Below, in pieces: positions 8,736 through 18,115 of a stretch of DNA of 64,000 nucleotides (the first letter of the stretch is position 1; every line of letters starts with the position of its first letter). Source of the DNA: Promethearchaeota archaeon (GTDB lineage: Archaea; Asgardarchaeota; Lokiarchaeia; Sigyniarchaeales; SOKP01); NCBI GenBank assembly GCA_016930515.1, contig JAFGGO010000061.1:44172-108171 (forward strand), written 5' to 3'. The translations under genes and the position numbers were made by a program. Below the pieces are notes generated by a model. That model searched no databases and had not been told where the DNA came from. It saw only the letters and a list, made by a program, of their open reading frames with translations.

Positions 8736-10208
8736 ATGGACGAGAATAAGCTCTTGAAATTCGTAGAACTCATGTCAAAAAACATCTCTGATTCTGATCT
8801 CGAATTAGTTAATTTGGGATCTTCCTTAGGATTGGATTTAGTTTCGTTTCGAGAACTCAGAGAATCTCAAGAAGACGATTTCGTCGATAAAATAAGGTCT
8901 AAAGCTCTTAAAATCATGAAAAAAAACGGAGATAATCTTTTGAGCAATAAAGACTTGTTCTACGCAGGGAGCATAGATTTCATGGTTTCTGACGAACCCG
9001 GAGGAAAAAAGTTTTTCCTTCTTGAAACGAATGGTGGGAGCAATAGGGGGCTTTCGATTCTTTCAAATAAGCAACAATCCATCATGTACAACGGTTATTT
9101 TAAGGCCATTGAGCAAGCTATCGAGAGCAATAAGAGAGGAGACGGTAGGATTTTATGTTTAGTCGGTGTTCCGATAAATGACGGATTAATTCACGAAAAA
9201 GTGATCATGCTCGATTATTTGAGAAAAAAAATCAGGGAGAAAGGAATGAGCGTGAAAATATACAATGTAAACAATTTTTCTAGCGATTTTGAAGTCGAGG
9301 TGGCTTTCTTGATTGCTGATTACAACCAATTGTCTACCACGATCTCCTTCATAGATAATTGGGTGGTTTTTAAGGAACACGCCAGAGTTTCGGTTTTAAT
9401 CGGAGATGGAATTGCTCGAAGGCTCCACGACGAGGCTTTTTCTATGTTAATACTAGAAGATTTCAGGAAGATAAATTCAATTATCATAAATCCCGTCTTT
9501 AGGATAACCGATGATAAGTCTCTTACCTACTTGGCCAGCCATTTTGCTAGGAATGAGTTGGAAAAATACGATCTGAAGTACCTTCATTTTACAAAAGCAA
9601 ATACAGAAGAAGAATTAATAGAAAAACTCAAGCACTTGTTAAAAAAATATAATAAACCCTTTATCATCAAACCAAACGGTGGTTCTGGTGGGGCAGGAGT
9701 TGTTCCTATAGGTCCCGAACAGGATTTTAACGAACTTCAAAACTTGATAGAAAAAAGTAAATCCGAATTTTTTTCAAAATTCATGAAGAATAGGAACCCT
9801 TACCCGTATACAATACAAGAAATGGCTCAATTCTCTCTTATTTGCCCACCTTGGAAGATAGATAAAATGGAAAAGCACACTTTTGATGTGAGAATTTACA
9901 TGTCACAAGATAAAGACGGTATCATCATCCCCATAGGGGGTCTTGCGAGAATTGCCCGCAAAACATATCACGGTACTCTTGATAAGGAAGAGTTTGTAGT
10001 AAACCTCTCTGGTTTTAACGGAGAAATCGAAGTGTTTCGCGGTAGAGGTATTTCAAAAAAGAACGCTGAAATTCTGGATTTAAATAAGAAAGACCTCGTG
10101 AAGATCTTTTCTATAGGTTGTATTCTTTTCGCAAGCATGGCAAATAACTACAAAAAAATAATATCATTTAACGATTGGGACAAGTTGATTGGTCAAGATG
10201 AATGTTAG
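8736..10208 (+). CDS. ATP-grasp family ligase, substrate unknown
   Basis: The C-terminal half shows an ATP-grasp fold: PFIIKPNGGSGGAGVVPIG near residues 308-326 (the flexible lysine and glycine-rich loop), EMAQFS, FDVRIYMSQDK, and a late NLSG-type metal segment. An earlier FFLLETNGGSNRGLSIL near residue 95 resembles the E-x-N ATP/metal motif, so the domain may be split or permuted. No named subfamily is recognised. It overlaps the next gene by 11 bases, so the two are probably translationally coupled. ATP-grasp enzymes typically form amide bonds by acyl-phosphate chemistry, and the partner resembles an amide hydrolase. Role inferred only. Confidence 0.75.
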   Translation: MDENKLLKFVELMSKNISDSDLELVNLGSSLGLDLVSFRELRESQEDDFVDKIRSKALKIMKKNGDNLLSNKDLFYAGSIDFMVSDEPGGKKFFLLETNGGSNRGLSILSNKQQSIMYNGYFKAIEQAIESNKRGDGRILCLVGVPINDGLIHEKVIMLDYLRKKIREKGMSVKIYNVNNFSSDFEVEVAFLIADYNQLSTTISFIDNWVVFKEHARVSVLIGDGIARRLHDEAFSMLILEDFRKINSIIINPVFRITDDKSLTYLASHFARNELEKYDLKYLHFTKANTEEELIEKLKHLLKKYNKPFIIKPNGGSGGAGVVPIGPEQDFNELQNLIEKSKSEFFSKFMKNRNPYPYTIQEMAQFSLICPPWKIDKMEKHTFDVRIYMSQDKDGIIIPIGGLARIARKTYHGTLDKEEFVVNLSGFNGEIEVFRGRGISKKNAEILDLNKKDLVKIFSIGCILFASMANNYKKIISFNDWDKLIGQDEC

Positions 10209-11352
10209 TACTCTAGAAAAATTATTAGATACTTCAAAGCGAAAAGACCTTTTTGACGAAATTTTAAATAAGTTGCAAGATTTAGATGGAACTAACGGAT
10301 TTACTTGCGAACTTCACAAAATATCTGAAGGAACGATACCTGTCGTATATTTCAACAAGCAACATAATACCAACGAGGTCCAATCGCTTAAGATCTTTAT
10401 TGGTGCCCAACACAACGAATATAACGGATTATTTGGGATCTTGAATGTTTTAGATTTATTAAAAAACGAAGAGATCTCACATAGACCAATAATTAATAAA
10501 AGGCAAATTCTTGCGTTTTTTCCTATCATGAATCCTTATGGCTTTCTCAATCCCCGAAAAGATAACAAATCAGGATATTTTTTAAAAAACGGTTCGAATT
10601 TGAACAGGTTTTGGCGTAGAACCTTCGTTCCAGGATTTGAAGGAAACGAAGCAGATCTTATTGATCATCCAATACCAGAACACGCCATCCTTTTAAAAAA
10701 ATTAATCAAACCTTATTGGGACAACGAGAAAATTGCCATTTATATTATAGATTTTCACGAGACCTCCCTCTTAGAGAGGTTTCCTAAAGAACTTAGCATG
10801 AATTTAAGCCCATATTATAAGTTCGATCATTGGTTAAAGGAATCTATCGTTGAAAATGTGATGAGATTATACGATATTAAGAGTTTTCGAGAACCATTAT
10901 TCTTCAAGTGTAATAATTCGGCAGATCACAATCATTTGAACTTGTCGTTCAAGCAAGTGGAAAAGGTTCGCGAAAAATTATTCGAATTTATGGCTGAAAA
11001 TCGTAGGAAATTACCCTTTTATCTCGTGCACAGCAAAAAAAGCAAGGAACCATGCACACAACTAAGTATACGAGTTTTAGAAAAATTAGGAAATATCTTG
11101 TGGAAGACGGCAATTGCCGTTCACGATCACGAGTTTCACGACCACGGTTGCTTGGTAAGAATGAACGATGTTGCGAAACGAGAAAATTTATTTTGCGTGG
11201 AATTGGAAAACCAAAAGCAATTTTTCGACTTGTTTGAAGAAAAAATGAAATCAACGGCAGATTCGGAATATTTTCAAAATAAGTTAGAAACGGTCAACAA
11301 GACGATCGAGTTGATAAAGGAAACGATAATCGAGACGATTAGATTGCCCTAA
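10198..11352 (+). CDS. M14-like zinc carboxypeptidase/deacylase with altered metal motif
   Basis: Seen: IFIGAQHNEYNGLFGIL near residue 68, MNPYGFLNPR near 112, GSNLNRFWR near 133, IIDFHETS with His187, and a late LFCVELENQ. These match the order of M14/aspartoacylase-like motifs (zinc HxxE, NP-x-G, N/D-x-NR, third zinc His, catalytic Glu). At the first zinc motif a normal family member reads G-x-H-G-N-E, whereas this one reads G-A-Q-H-N-E, so the histidine is shifted by one or replaced by Gln71. ATG at 10198 lies inside the end of the ATP-grasp gene; an in-frame TTG at 10189 is less likely. Together they could add and remove an amino-acyl group. Fold likely, catalysis uncertain. Confidence 0.72.
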   Translation: MNVSTLEKLLDTSKRKDLFDEILNKLQDLDGTNGFTCELHKISEGTIPVVYFNKQHNTNEVQSLKIFIGAQHNEYNGLFGILNVLDLLKNEEISHRPIINKRQILAFFPIMNPYGFLNPRKDNKSGYFLKNGSNLNRFWRRTFVPGFEGNEADLIDHPIPEHAILLKKLIKPYWDNEKIAIYIIDFHETSLLERFPKELSMNLSPYYKFDHWLKESIVENVMRLYDIKSFREPLFFKCNNSADHNHLNLSFKQVEKVREKLFEFMAENRRKLPFYLVHSKKSKEPCTQLSIRVLEKLGNILWKTAIAVHDHEFHDHGCLVRMNDVAKRENLFCVELENQKQFFDLFEEKMKSTADSEYFQNKLETVNKTIELIKETIIETIRLP

Positions 11353-11354
11353 AA

Positions 11355-11382
11355 AAACGCCTAGGAGTTATCTCAGGCGTTT
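11355..11382. terminator. Shared hairpin between convergent genes
   Basis: A perfect 8-bp inverted repeat, AAACGCCT and AGGCGTTT, with a 12-base loop sits immediately after the M14-like stop and overlaps the last codons of the convergent hydrolase gene. Its symmetry and A/T flanks suit a bidirectional transcription end. Function is inferred. Confidence 0.5.
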
Positions 11383-12371
11383 AAGAATCTAAGGGAGGCC
11401 CCAACAAGCGACACTTCGCTCTTTTTCAATGAATGACCTCCTTTTTTAAACACAACAACCTGATCTTCGCTAAGGTCTAATGCTTTCATGTTTTCCTCTA
11501 AATTCTTAAATTTGATGACTTTATCGTTTTTAGCATGGATTAAAAGCACTTTTTTTTTAAACTCGAACCACTCTTGTTCAGAAAGACGGTTTTTTACCGA
11601 TTTGAAGACCAGACAAGGCGATAATTTCTCGTTTTTTTCATTGCTGGGGTGGATGCTCACGCCTTTCAGTAAGTATCGTAGCACGACTACCAGATTGTGT
11701 TTGGCAGAGTTTTTCTTAAAATTAGAAAAAGAGGAAATCGCAATGATTTTTTCGACGTCTTTCCTGGGAAATCCCCCGCACAAGGCGGCCATAGCCCCAA
11801 TACTCACGCCAGCAGCGTAGACTTTCATTCGATTTAAATCCCTGTTTTGCTTGATCCAATCCACGATTGTTCCAAAATCCTCAATTCGCTCGATAAATTG
11901 TCCCCTTCTCCCTGCTTTTTTTGACTTGCCAGAACCTCTTGCGTCGTAAGTCAAAATCGTATATCCTTGAAGGGCGAGCGGTAAGAAATAATATTGAAGC
12001 GTTTCTTTCGTATCTGAAAACCCGTGACAAACGATTAGAATCGCATCTTTTGGCTTGATAAGGTCTTGATTTTTGGGTCTTACGATATCAGCAGCTATGT
12101 ATTTTCCTGGCTGAATTTCTATGTATTCCTCGCTTATATCAAGATACCGAGACTTTAATCGCTTCCACCGGTCAAACCACATGTCTCGAAAAGTCCAATA
12201 TATTTCGAACGGGGTGTAAATAATTAAAAATGTCGTGGTTGACAAGGATAAGCAAGTTTTAAAGGTGTTACCCCAACTGGCGTTCACATCCCAGATATAA
12301 GCGGAGACGATGATGGCCACGGTCGCCACTGCAAGCCTTTTTGGTAATTTTTTCTTGAAATTTTCAAGCAT
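11373..12371 (-). CDS. Membrane-anchored alpha/beta hydrolase
   Basis: Two hydrophobic stretches fall in the first 60 residues (LAVATVAIIVSAYIW and LSTTTFLIIYTPFEIYW), then an alpha/beta-hydrolase domain: CHGFSDTKE oxyanion loop, YDARGSGKSKKAG, nucleophile elbow GVSIGA, acid in HAKNDKVI and final GGHS histidine. The complete Ser-Asp-His triad predicts an active esterase/lipase/peptidase-like enzyme on a membrane. The substrate is not deducible. Convergent with the M14-like gene, sharing a hairpin at their ends. Length 332. Confidence 0.85.
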   Translation of the reverse strand: MLENFKKKLPKRLAVATVAIIVSAYIWDVNASWGNTFKTCLSLSTTTFLIIYTPFEIYWTFRDMWFDRWKRLKSRYLDISEEYIEIQPGKYIAADIVRPKNQDLIKPKDAILIVCHGFSDTKETLQYYFLPLALQGYTILTYDARGSGKSKKAGRRGQFIERIEDFGTIVDWIKQNRDLNRMKVYAAGVSIGAMAALCGGFPRKDVEKIIAISSFSNFKKNSAKHNLVVVLRYLLKGVSIHPSNEKNEKLSPCLVFKSVKNRLSEQEWFEFKKKVLLIHAKNDKVIKFKNLEENMKALDLSEDQVVVFKKGGHSLKKSEVSLVGASLRFLNA

Positions 12372-12564
12372 CTTAATTAATCTATTGATAGTGTCTTAAA
12401 AGCTAAGATGGATAAAATAAAAAAGCGAGGATTAAATTAAAACCTAAGGAATTATAAACTTTTATTCGTATTGAAATAATCATATATTAATATCGTTTAG
12501 TATCTGGATTATTTTCAGGCAAATAATCGGGTTTATAAAAAATGGAAAAATCTAAATTTCAAGC

Positions 12565-12620
12565 ACCATTTTTTCACCTAAAATACCATTTTCACCAGTA
12601 TTTTACCACTTATTTATAAA
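12565..12620 (+). promoter_or_regulatory. Repeat array and TATA box before the acidic-protein gene
   Basis: Three copies of a near-identical motif lie in phase: ACCATTTTTTCACC (565-578), ACCATTTTCACC (585-596) and TATTTTACCAC (599-609); the first two start 20 bases apart. A TATA-like TTTATAAA (12613-12620) and a ribosome-binding AAGGTGA (about 12627-12633) follow, nine bases before the ATG at 12643. The spacing of about two helical turns suggests a regulator binding site next to the TATA box. The regulator is unknown. Confidence 0.45.
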
Positions 12621-12642
12621 CGCACGAAGGTGAGTTGATTCA

Positions 12643-13008
12643 ATGGCAAAGAAAAAGAAAGTTATGCCCGAACCCGAAGACGATGAGGTTCCTGACGGAG
12701 TTGTTGACGAGGACGGTGACGAAGTCTTAGATTTGGATGCGGAAAAGGACGATGACCTTTACGACGATATCGAATACGACCTGAGCCAGATTGAGGATGA
12801 CATGTTAGCCGACGAGAATGAGGACGAGGAATTTGGCCCCGAGATTGACGATGTTATCAAAATGCTTAGAGCTGTCAAATGCGCGCCATGTCCTGGAAGC
12901 AAATCCAAGGTAGAATGTCAAATACGACACGATTACGGCTGCCCGCCCGACAAAGCGGAAAAGTTCGTCCCGAAGACCGAGGCTGAGAGAAGAAAAAAAG
13001 TAAAATAA
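12643..13008 (+). CDS. Acidic protein with C-terminal Cys cluster, unknown function
   Basis: Not recognised. After a short basic start (AKKKKVM) residues 8-75 are dominated by Asp and Glu, including DVIKMLRAVKCAPCPGSK at the edge of the tail. The C-terminus has four cysteines (CAPCPGS, VECQIRHDYGCPP) that could bind a metal. The start is well supported by a Shine-Dalgarno-like AAGGTGA and TATA box. G/C content is higher than in neighbouring DNA, consistent with good expression. A stand-alone gene with its own elaborate upstream region. Confidence 0.75.
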   Translation: MAKKKKVMPEPEDDEVPDGVVDEDGDEVLDLDAEKDDDLYDDIEYDLSQIEDDMLADENEDEEFGPEIDDVIKMLRAVKCAPCPGSKSKVECQIRHDYGCPPDKAEKFVPKTEAERRKKVK

Positions 13009-13340
13009 CGATCCATCGCTACAACACCCAAGAAAAAATCGATAACTATCCTTTATTTATCTTTTTTTCACAATGATAATCATAATAAACAGATTATATA
13101 ATAATATGGGATTAATATATAAAAGTATGAGGAAGAACTATCATTTCCTTTGTTAACTTTTTCTCTTTTTTGACTTGAATGTGGAGTTTTTAAAGATAAT
13201 TCGAAATGAAGTTATTCTATATTATGAACTTACTACAAAAGTCCAGAGAATTGAGAAACTCAAAAATGGAAACCGATATTAAAATTAAGAAATTGGGCTT
13301 AGAAAGCATTAATCAGACCAATTGCTCCAGATAATTAATA
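13009..13340. other. Intergenic region, no gene seen
   Basis: About 330 AT-rich bases between the convergent acidic-protein and AbrB-PhoU genes. A T-rich tract near 13052-13068 may end transcription of the acidic-protein gene. Two overlapping short frames around 13180-13333 (33-35 codons) have no clear start or motif. Confidence 0.5.
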
Positions 13341-14336
13341 TTAGTATTCTATTAGGTTCTGAATCATCCTTGTAATGCCTATGTCAAAAAAGTTAGTAAA
13401 TGCGTTAAGGTAATATTTGACAATGTTTCTAAATTGTAATTCTGGTGCAAGTTGCTCATCGTGTTCAATCGATTCAAGTTCTTGGTTTAATTCAGATAGG
13501 AACACCTGAAATTTCGAAACCGTTTCTTCGTTAATATTATCAAAATTCTTGATGAGGTTTTGCAATAGGTTTGGAATCTTGATTAGCAACGAGGAATACT
13601 TATTGACGGTTTCAGAAGGTAACTTAAGGAAGCGAAAAGCCTCATTGATGAAATCACGGATGTAGAGTAGCACGACGCGGTTTCCTAAGAATCGAATGAT
13701 AGGCAAGTTCCGATATCCTTTAGAAAGGTGATATCCCGAAAGACCCGTGATCAAAATCCTCGTTCCCAAGGAATATTTGCGATCAATTTCGGCCATAATA
13801 AGTTCGTAATTCGCTATTTCTATTTTTGCACCTTTTTTTTTCGATGATTCTATTATAGATTCAATAATTGTTTTAAACACCATAGCAAGGTCTTTCAACA
13901 CATCTATTAAATCTGTTTTTGAAGTGTCTAATAGGAAAATAATGTAAAATTCGTTACTTTCGACGATGTCCTTGAAATCTATCGCAATGATTTCTTGCCT
14001 TAATTTTATGAGCAATTCGTACAATTTTTGCTTAATATTCTGGTTATATTTTATATAAATTTCGTCTACATTGAGTTTAAAAGCAGAAATAATTGCCTGG
14101 TTTAGTAATGCTAAAGTCCATTCTTTTCCCGATTTTACGGGGTTAATTCTCAAGACGCGCTTTTGTTCGTCTTCTCGAGTAGCAATGATTATATTTCTAT
14201 CGTTGATAGGATACATGATAACTTCAGATTTCTCTTTTAAATCTGCGGCTTCGGCCCATTCTTGAGGAAAAGTCACTGCCTTGGAGTTTCCAAGCTTTAT
14301 TATATTTCGAACATACTTGTCTTTAAAACCACTCAT
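13341..14336 (-). CDS. AbrB-PhoU regulator (phosphate uptake regulator-like)
   Basis: The N-terminal 50 residues have the swapped-hairpin AbrB/SpoVT DNA-binding pattern (RNIIKLGNSKAVTFPQEWAEAADL, then SEVIMYPINDRNIII), followed by about 270 residues of helical bundle resembling two PhoU repeats. This AbrB-PhoU fusion is common in archaea, where it is annotated as a phosphate-transport regulator; no pst genes are nearby here. A GTG at 14345 gives three more residues; the ATG at 14336 is preferred. It lies downstream of the DNA methyltransferase on the same strand with a 67-base gap, so co-transcription is possible. Confidence 0.82.
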   Translation of the reverse strand: MSGFKDKYVRNIIKLGNSKAVTFPQEWAEAADLKEKSEVIMYPINDRNIIIATREDEQKRVLRINPVKSGKEWTLALLNQAIISAFKLNVDEIYIKYNQNIKQKLYELLIKLRQEIIAIDFKDIVESNEFYIIFLLDTSKTDLIDVLKDLAMVFKTIIESIIESSKKKGAKIEIANYELIMAEIDRKYSLGTRILITGLSGYHLSKGYRNLPIIRFLGNRVVLLYIRDFINEAFRFLKLPSETVNKYSSLLIKIPNLLQNLIKNFDNINEETVSKFQVFLSELNQELESIEHDEQLAPELQFRNIVKYYLNAFTNFFDIGITRMIQNLIEY

Positions 14337-14403
14337 TTTATTCACTCGACTTAATTCTTGTATAAAAGTTATATTTTTATATATGATCAGAATATAGTTA
14401 TAT

Positions 14404-16443
14404 TTAATAATTTTTCGCTAATAATTTCATTTCACTTCCTATTTGTTTGGTATTCAAACAATTATAAGTCGTTCTGATTTGATCGAGAAGGTTGTATAAC
14501 TTACGAGATTCAATGCTTTTAAAACAATCAAATTCAAACCTATTAACGAAAAAATTAAACTTAATATCGGGGAGAGTATTTCCAGAAGCAAAAACTCTTT
14601 TTAACTCAGTATATTCGTCGTTAAAATCTTCTTGGAAATAAAGCATGTAAACTAACGAATCGGCCAATCTCTTGAAAAATATCTTGTAATCACCTAACTT
14701 TGGTTTGAAAACATCGAGAGATAGAGAGGGAGTAGTTAACGGTTTTAAATCGTACTCTAATTGAGAAAGGAATTGAAGTATTTTCCCCAAACGAGAAAGA
14801 GAAATTGGAAAATCGAAAGGTAATGGTAAATGTTTTATGAAACTACCGTTATAGCGCATATATCCCCCCGACATGTGTAAAGTCCCATAAAGTGCGTTAT
14901 ACAATTCATTCATTAGAGTAGAATTTAGTATTGTTAATAAGCTGAATAATTGATCATTGCTTAGGCTCGGAACTAACAAGAAATATAGCCCCGTAACATT
15001 AGTGAATATTCCGGGGTCGTAAACAAAAGTCAATTCTCGGGCGATTTCCCTGAAAACGAGCTTTTTTTGTGCCATTTCTTGCCAAATATCTTCAAATTTA
15101 TTCTCAAATCGGTAATAGCTCGGAATTAATTCTTTTCGCGCTATGCGTATCTTCTTGTCAAACACGAAGTGATATTTTCCAACATTTCCTGTCCCCAACA
15201 ATATCATGTCTTTTGGCGAACTCTTATTTTCAGCGATATTATCAAGATTTTTAGACCAGTTTAAGAATCCAAAAGGTCTATATATTATCTTTAAATCCGG
15301 GAAAATTTCATTCAAAGAATTATATTTCGAGAATACCTGTTCAACCATGGAAAGATTTCCAGAAATCGGAAATACCCATTTAGGTAACTTTTTAATCAAA
15401 CCAATATCAACCATCTTTATATTGCTCCCATTTTCGTGGTCAAATTGTAGTAAAGAATCATAGTTACATAATTTCACTGAGTAGTTTTGATGTGAAGCGG
15501 TGTTTTTTAAATATAATATTATTGGATAAGCGGCCTTTTTTCCAAAAACGCCCAACGAGGAGATATTAGCGATTTCTTCCACTTGAACATTTTTTAATAT
15601 AAATTCTCGTATTCTAACACCATAGTCAGCAGAAAGAAACTTATTTGGTAATATATAACTAACGAATCCTTCCCTTTTTACTATCAATAATGCCTTTTCG
15701 ATAAATAAGACGGATAGATCAAATAATTTATAGGCGGAACGATAAAGCTTGCTCAATTGTTTTTTGTATTGGAAGTTCTTATTTTTTTTATTTTCGATAT
15801 AGGGCGGATTGCCAATAATGATGTCAAATTTTTTATCGTTTTTAAATTCCGTGAGAAAATCGAACTCATAAATGTTTAAGTGAATTCCGATTATTTTTAG
15901 GATTTTTTCAGCTGAAATGGTATCAGAATTGATAAATTCAAGCTCTCGAGGGATTTCTGCACTATCAGATAAATACCAACAAATCAATCGCAATCGAGCG
16001 ATACTAGCGGTTTCTTTATCAATTTCGACTCCAAAAAGAGATTTTTCGAGGATATCTTTTTTCAATTCGGACTCTGATCGATCAGAACTTATTAATTTGA
16101 ACATGATTAGTAACAAATTCGCAGTAGCGATCAGGAATCTCCCTGTCCCGCAGGAGGGATCCAAAATCGTGATATTTTCTATTTTATTTAATAAAAATTC
16201 GTTTAGGTGGGTTTTGTTGATTATTTCTTCAAGGGGAGCAACTGAGTAAGGAATTCCTATATAGGACAATAACACTTTATTAACCATCTTTTCGACAATA
16301 ATCCTTGGAGTGTAGGCTATTCCACTTTCTTGGGCTTTAATTTTGTTATGTTCGCTTAACTGACGATTTTCAAACTCTTCGATTAATCCCATAATCTTTT
16401 GTTTAAGTAGGGTTTTTTTATTGGTTGTCATGATATCGTTCAT
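14404..16443 (-). CDS. N6-adenine DNA methyltransferase (Eco57I/TaqI-like), solitary
   Basis: A helical lead-in is followed by SAM motif I DPSCGTGRF (95-103), GVEIDKETASIARLRL, and catalytic motif IV NPPY (212-215), with FSVLFIEKALLIVKREG-type motif VI-VIII sequence after it. The C-terminal half (about 380-620) resembles a TaqI-type target-recognition domain, including TGLYFLLVP and STLMNELYNALYGTLHMSGGYMRYNG. The overall size (679) fits gamma-class adenine methyltransferases of Eco57I type. No nuclease motif is visible in its N-terminus and no restriction gene is adjacent, so it may be an orphan methylase or a remnant of a type IIG system. Target site unknown. Confidence 0.85.
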   Translation of the reverse strand: MNDIMTTNKKTLLKQKIMGLIEEFENRQLSEHNKIKAQESGIAYTPRIIVEKMVNKVLLSYIGIPYSVAPLEEIINKTHLNEFLLNKIENITILDPSCGTGRFLIATANLLLIMFKLISSDRSESELKKDILEKSLFGVEIDKETASIARLRLICWYLSDSAEIPRELEFINSDTISAEKILKIIGIHLNIYEFDFLTEFKNDKKFDIIIGNPPYIENKKNKNFQYKKQLSKLYRSAYKLFDLSVLFIEKALLIVKREGFVSYILPNKFLSADYGVRIREFILKNVQVEEIANISSLGVFGKKAAYPIILYLKNTASHQNYSVKLCNYDSLLQFDHENGSNIKMVDIGLIKKLPKWVFPISGNLSMVEQVFSKYNSLNEIFPDLKIIYRPFGFLNWSKNLDNIAENKSSPKDMILLGTGNVGKYHFVFDKKIRIARKELIPSYYRFENKFEDIWQEMAQKKLVFREIARELTFVYDPGIFTNVTGLYFLLVPSLSNDQLFSLLTILNSTLMNELYNALYGTLHMSGGYMRYNGSFIKHLPLPFDFPISLSRLGKILQFLSQLEYDLKPLTTPSLSLDVFKPKLGDYKIFFKRLADSLVYMLYFQEDFNDEYTELKRVFASGNTLPDIKFNFFVNRFEFDCFKSIESRKLYNLLDQIRTTYNCLNTKQIGSEMKLLAKNY

Positions 16444-16570
16444 CTTGCTTGGAAATGAATTCGTCCTTTACATATTATTGATATATTTAATAATACCTCG
16501 TGTAAGGGTTTAAAAGAATAACTATCATATTTGTGCACAAGTAGAACAAACGCAATGTTATTTATAAGTC

Positions 16571-17479
16571 ATGACATTATCGAATGCTTATTTAGAGCGA
16601 TTGTTAAAGGATCCGAAGACTATATCAAAAATAAGTTTTGACGAGCTTTCTGAAATTTTAAACGCAATGAAAATACTATTGGATAAGGAATTTCTATTGG
16701 TGGAACTAACACAGTCGGATCAAGAAAAAGAAGTCATCATCGTTGGAGACCTTCACGGAAATTTAGAATCCTTGCAAAAAATACTCGATCATATTAAGGA
16801 TCGAAAACCCGAGTTTATTGTTTTCTTGGGTGATATCGTCGATCGTGGTCGCTTTCAATTGGAGTGCTTGGTCCTAATATGTTGCTTGAAAATAATAGAT
16901 CCAAATCGGTATTATATATTGAGAGGGAACCACGAAGAAGGTGATGTTAACAAGAGATACGGATTTTACGATGTCTTCGTAAGAAAATTTAAAGACTCTA
17001 AAAAATTCGAGGAAATAGAGAACTTATACAACAGCCTTCCTGCGTGCCTGGTTCTTAACGATGATATATTGTGCCTTCACGGGGGAATTCCTTCAAACAT
17101 TCAAGCATTAGAAAAGCTCAAGAATACAAGGTTGAGCGACCTTATCGGCAAAGAACTCATTGAGTATAACCAGATACTTTACGAAATCTTTTGGAACGAT
17201 CCAAAAAATCACATTGAGGGATTTAAGCCAAGTTATCGAGGAGAAGGTATAAAATTTTTTGGAAGGGACGCGTTCGATAAATTTTTGAATTACAACCACT
17301 TGAATAGGCTTGTGAGATCTCACGAGTGCTTCACGGAAGGATATAAATGGTACTTTCACCGACGACTGTTATCCATTTTCTCTTCCTTTGATTATAGTGG
17401 CGCACAAATCCCCAATCCTGCTAGTATTGCGTGGCTCAAGGATGGAGAGCTTGGAGTGAAAATATTTTACGGATCTTAA
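16571..17479 (+). CDS. PPP-family serine/threonine protein phosphatase
   Basis: All metal-site motifs of PP1/PP2A-type phosphatases are present in order: GDLHG (59-63), GDIVDRG (87-93), RGNHE (118-122), LHGGIP (169-174), and RSHE near 257. It dephosphorylates Ser/Thr on proteins using two metal ions. At 302 residues it is close to the eukaryotic catalytic-subunit length. The N-terminal 50 residues are helical and family-specific. Divergent from the methyltransferase gene. An SDS22-like LRR protein occurs 42 kb downstream; in eukaryotes SDS22 binds PP1, but a link here is only a thought. Confidence 0.93.
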   Translation: MTLSNAYLERLLKDPKTISKISFDELSEILNAMKILLDKEFLLVELTQSDQEKEVIIVGDLHGNLESLQKILDHIKDRKPEFIVFLGDIVDRGRFQLECLVLICCLKIIDPNRYYILRGNHEEGDVNKRYGFYDVFVRKFKDSKKFEEIENLYNSLPACLVLNDDILCLHGGIPSNIQALEKLKNTRLSDLIGKELIEYNQILYEIFWNDPKNHIEGFKPSYRGEGIKFFGRDAFDKFLNYNHLNRLVRSHECFTEGYKWYFHRRLLSIFSSFDYSGAQIPNPASIAWLKDGELGVKIFYGS

Positions 17480-17490
17480 AAGATAGAAAA

Positions 17491-17832
17491 TTAATAAAAT
17501 GCGTGAGTGCGTATTAATTCTTCAGAAGGATAATACGCATAAGCTTTTAGTTGTTTACCAGATGTAGTAATTACATCAACAACAATTCGATAATACAACT
17601 CTCCTTCCATCGAATCAATTCGAGCTAAAACCGATTCCGATAGATTGAAATATACTTCTCCGTTAACAGTCATTCCCTTCTTTTTTACGATGAGGGGATA
17701 TTCCAAAGAGATTGGTTCTATTTTTTCATAACCTTGAATTTGACCTCGTTCAAACGGAAGTCCTTTAAGTACACGGTTTCGGCTTTTCCCGCTTTGTAAG
17801 GTTCCATATACAAATAAATTATTCATAAACAA
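17491..17832 (-). CDS. Gamma-glutamylcyclotransferase-like (AIG2/GGCT) protein
   Basis: The family start NLFVYGTLQSGKSRNRVL with the YGTL substrate loop, then VNGEVYFNL, and the catalytic-glutamate segment DSMEGELYYRIVVDV, followed by AYAYYPSEE. These proteins are cyclotransferases acting on gamma-glutamyl or gamma-glutamylamine compounds. Length 113 is normal for the minimal fold. Convergent with the phosphatase (11-base gap). Exact substrate unknown. Confidence 0.88.
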   Translation of the reverse strand: MFMNNLFVYGTLQSGKSRNRVLKGLPFERGQIQGYEKIEPISLEYPLIVKKKGMTVNGEVYFNLSESVLARIDSMEGELYYRIVVDVITTSGKQLKAYAYYPSEELIRTHAFY

Positions 17833-18115
17833 CCACTATATTTTTTTAATTTCGAGGATTTTTAATTTGAAGTTAAAAACGAAATAATCGTTAAACTATT
17901 TTTAGTTACAAAAAGATTAACTACTATTTAAAGTAGTAAATGTGTATGTTGAGATTTAGCAGTAATACTCATAAATACAGGAATCCTCTCCAATAATAAC
18001 AAGTATATTTTTATTAGGAAAAAGGCAAGTCAAATTAGATGGCATACAACAGAACGAAATGTGAAAATGGAAATGATATATCTTAATTCAAACAAGCGCT
18101 GAAATTTACCTGCAA

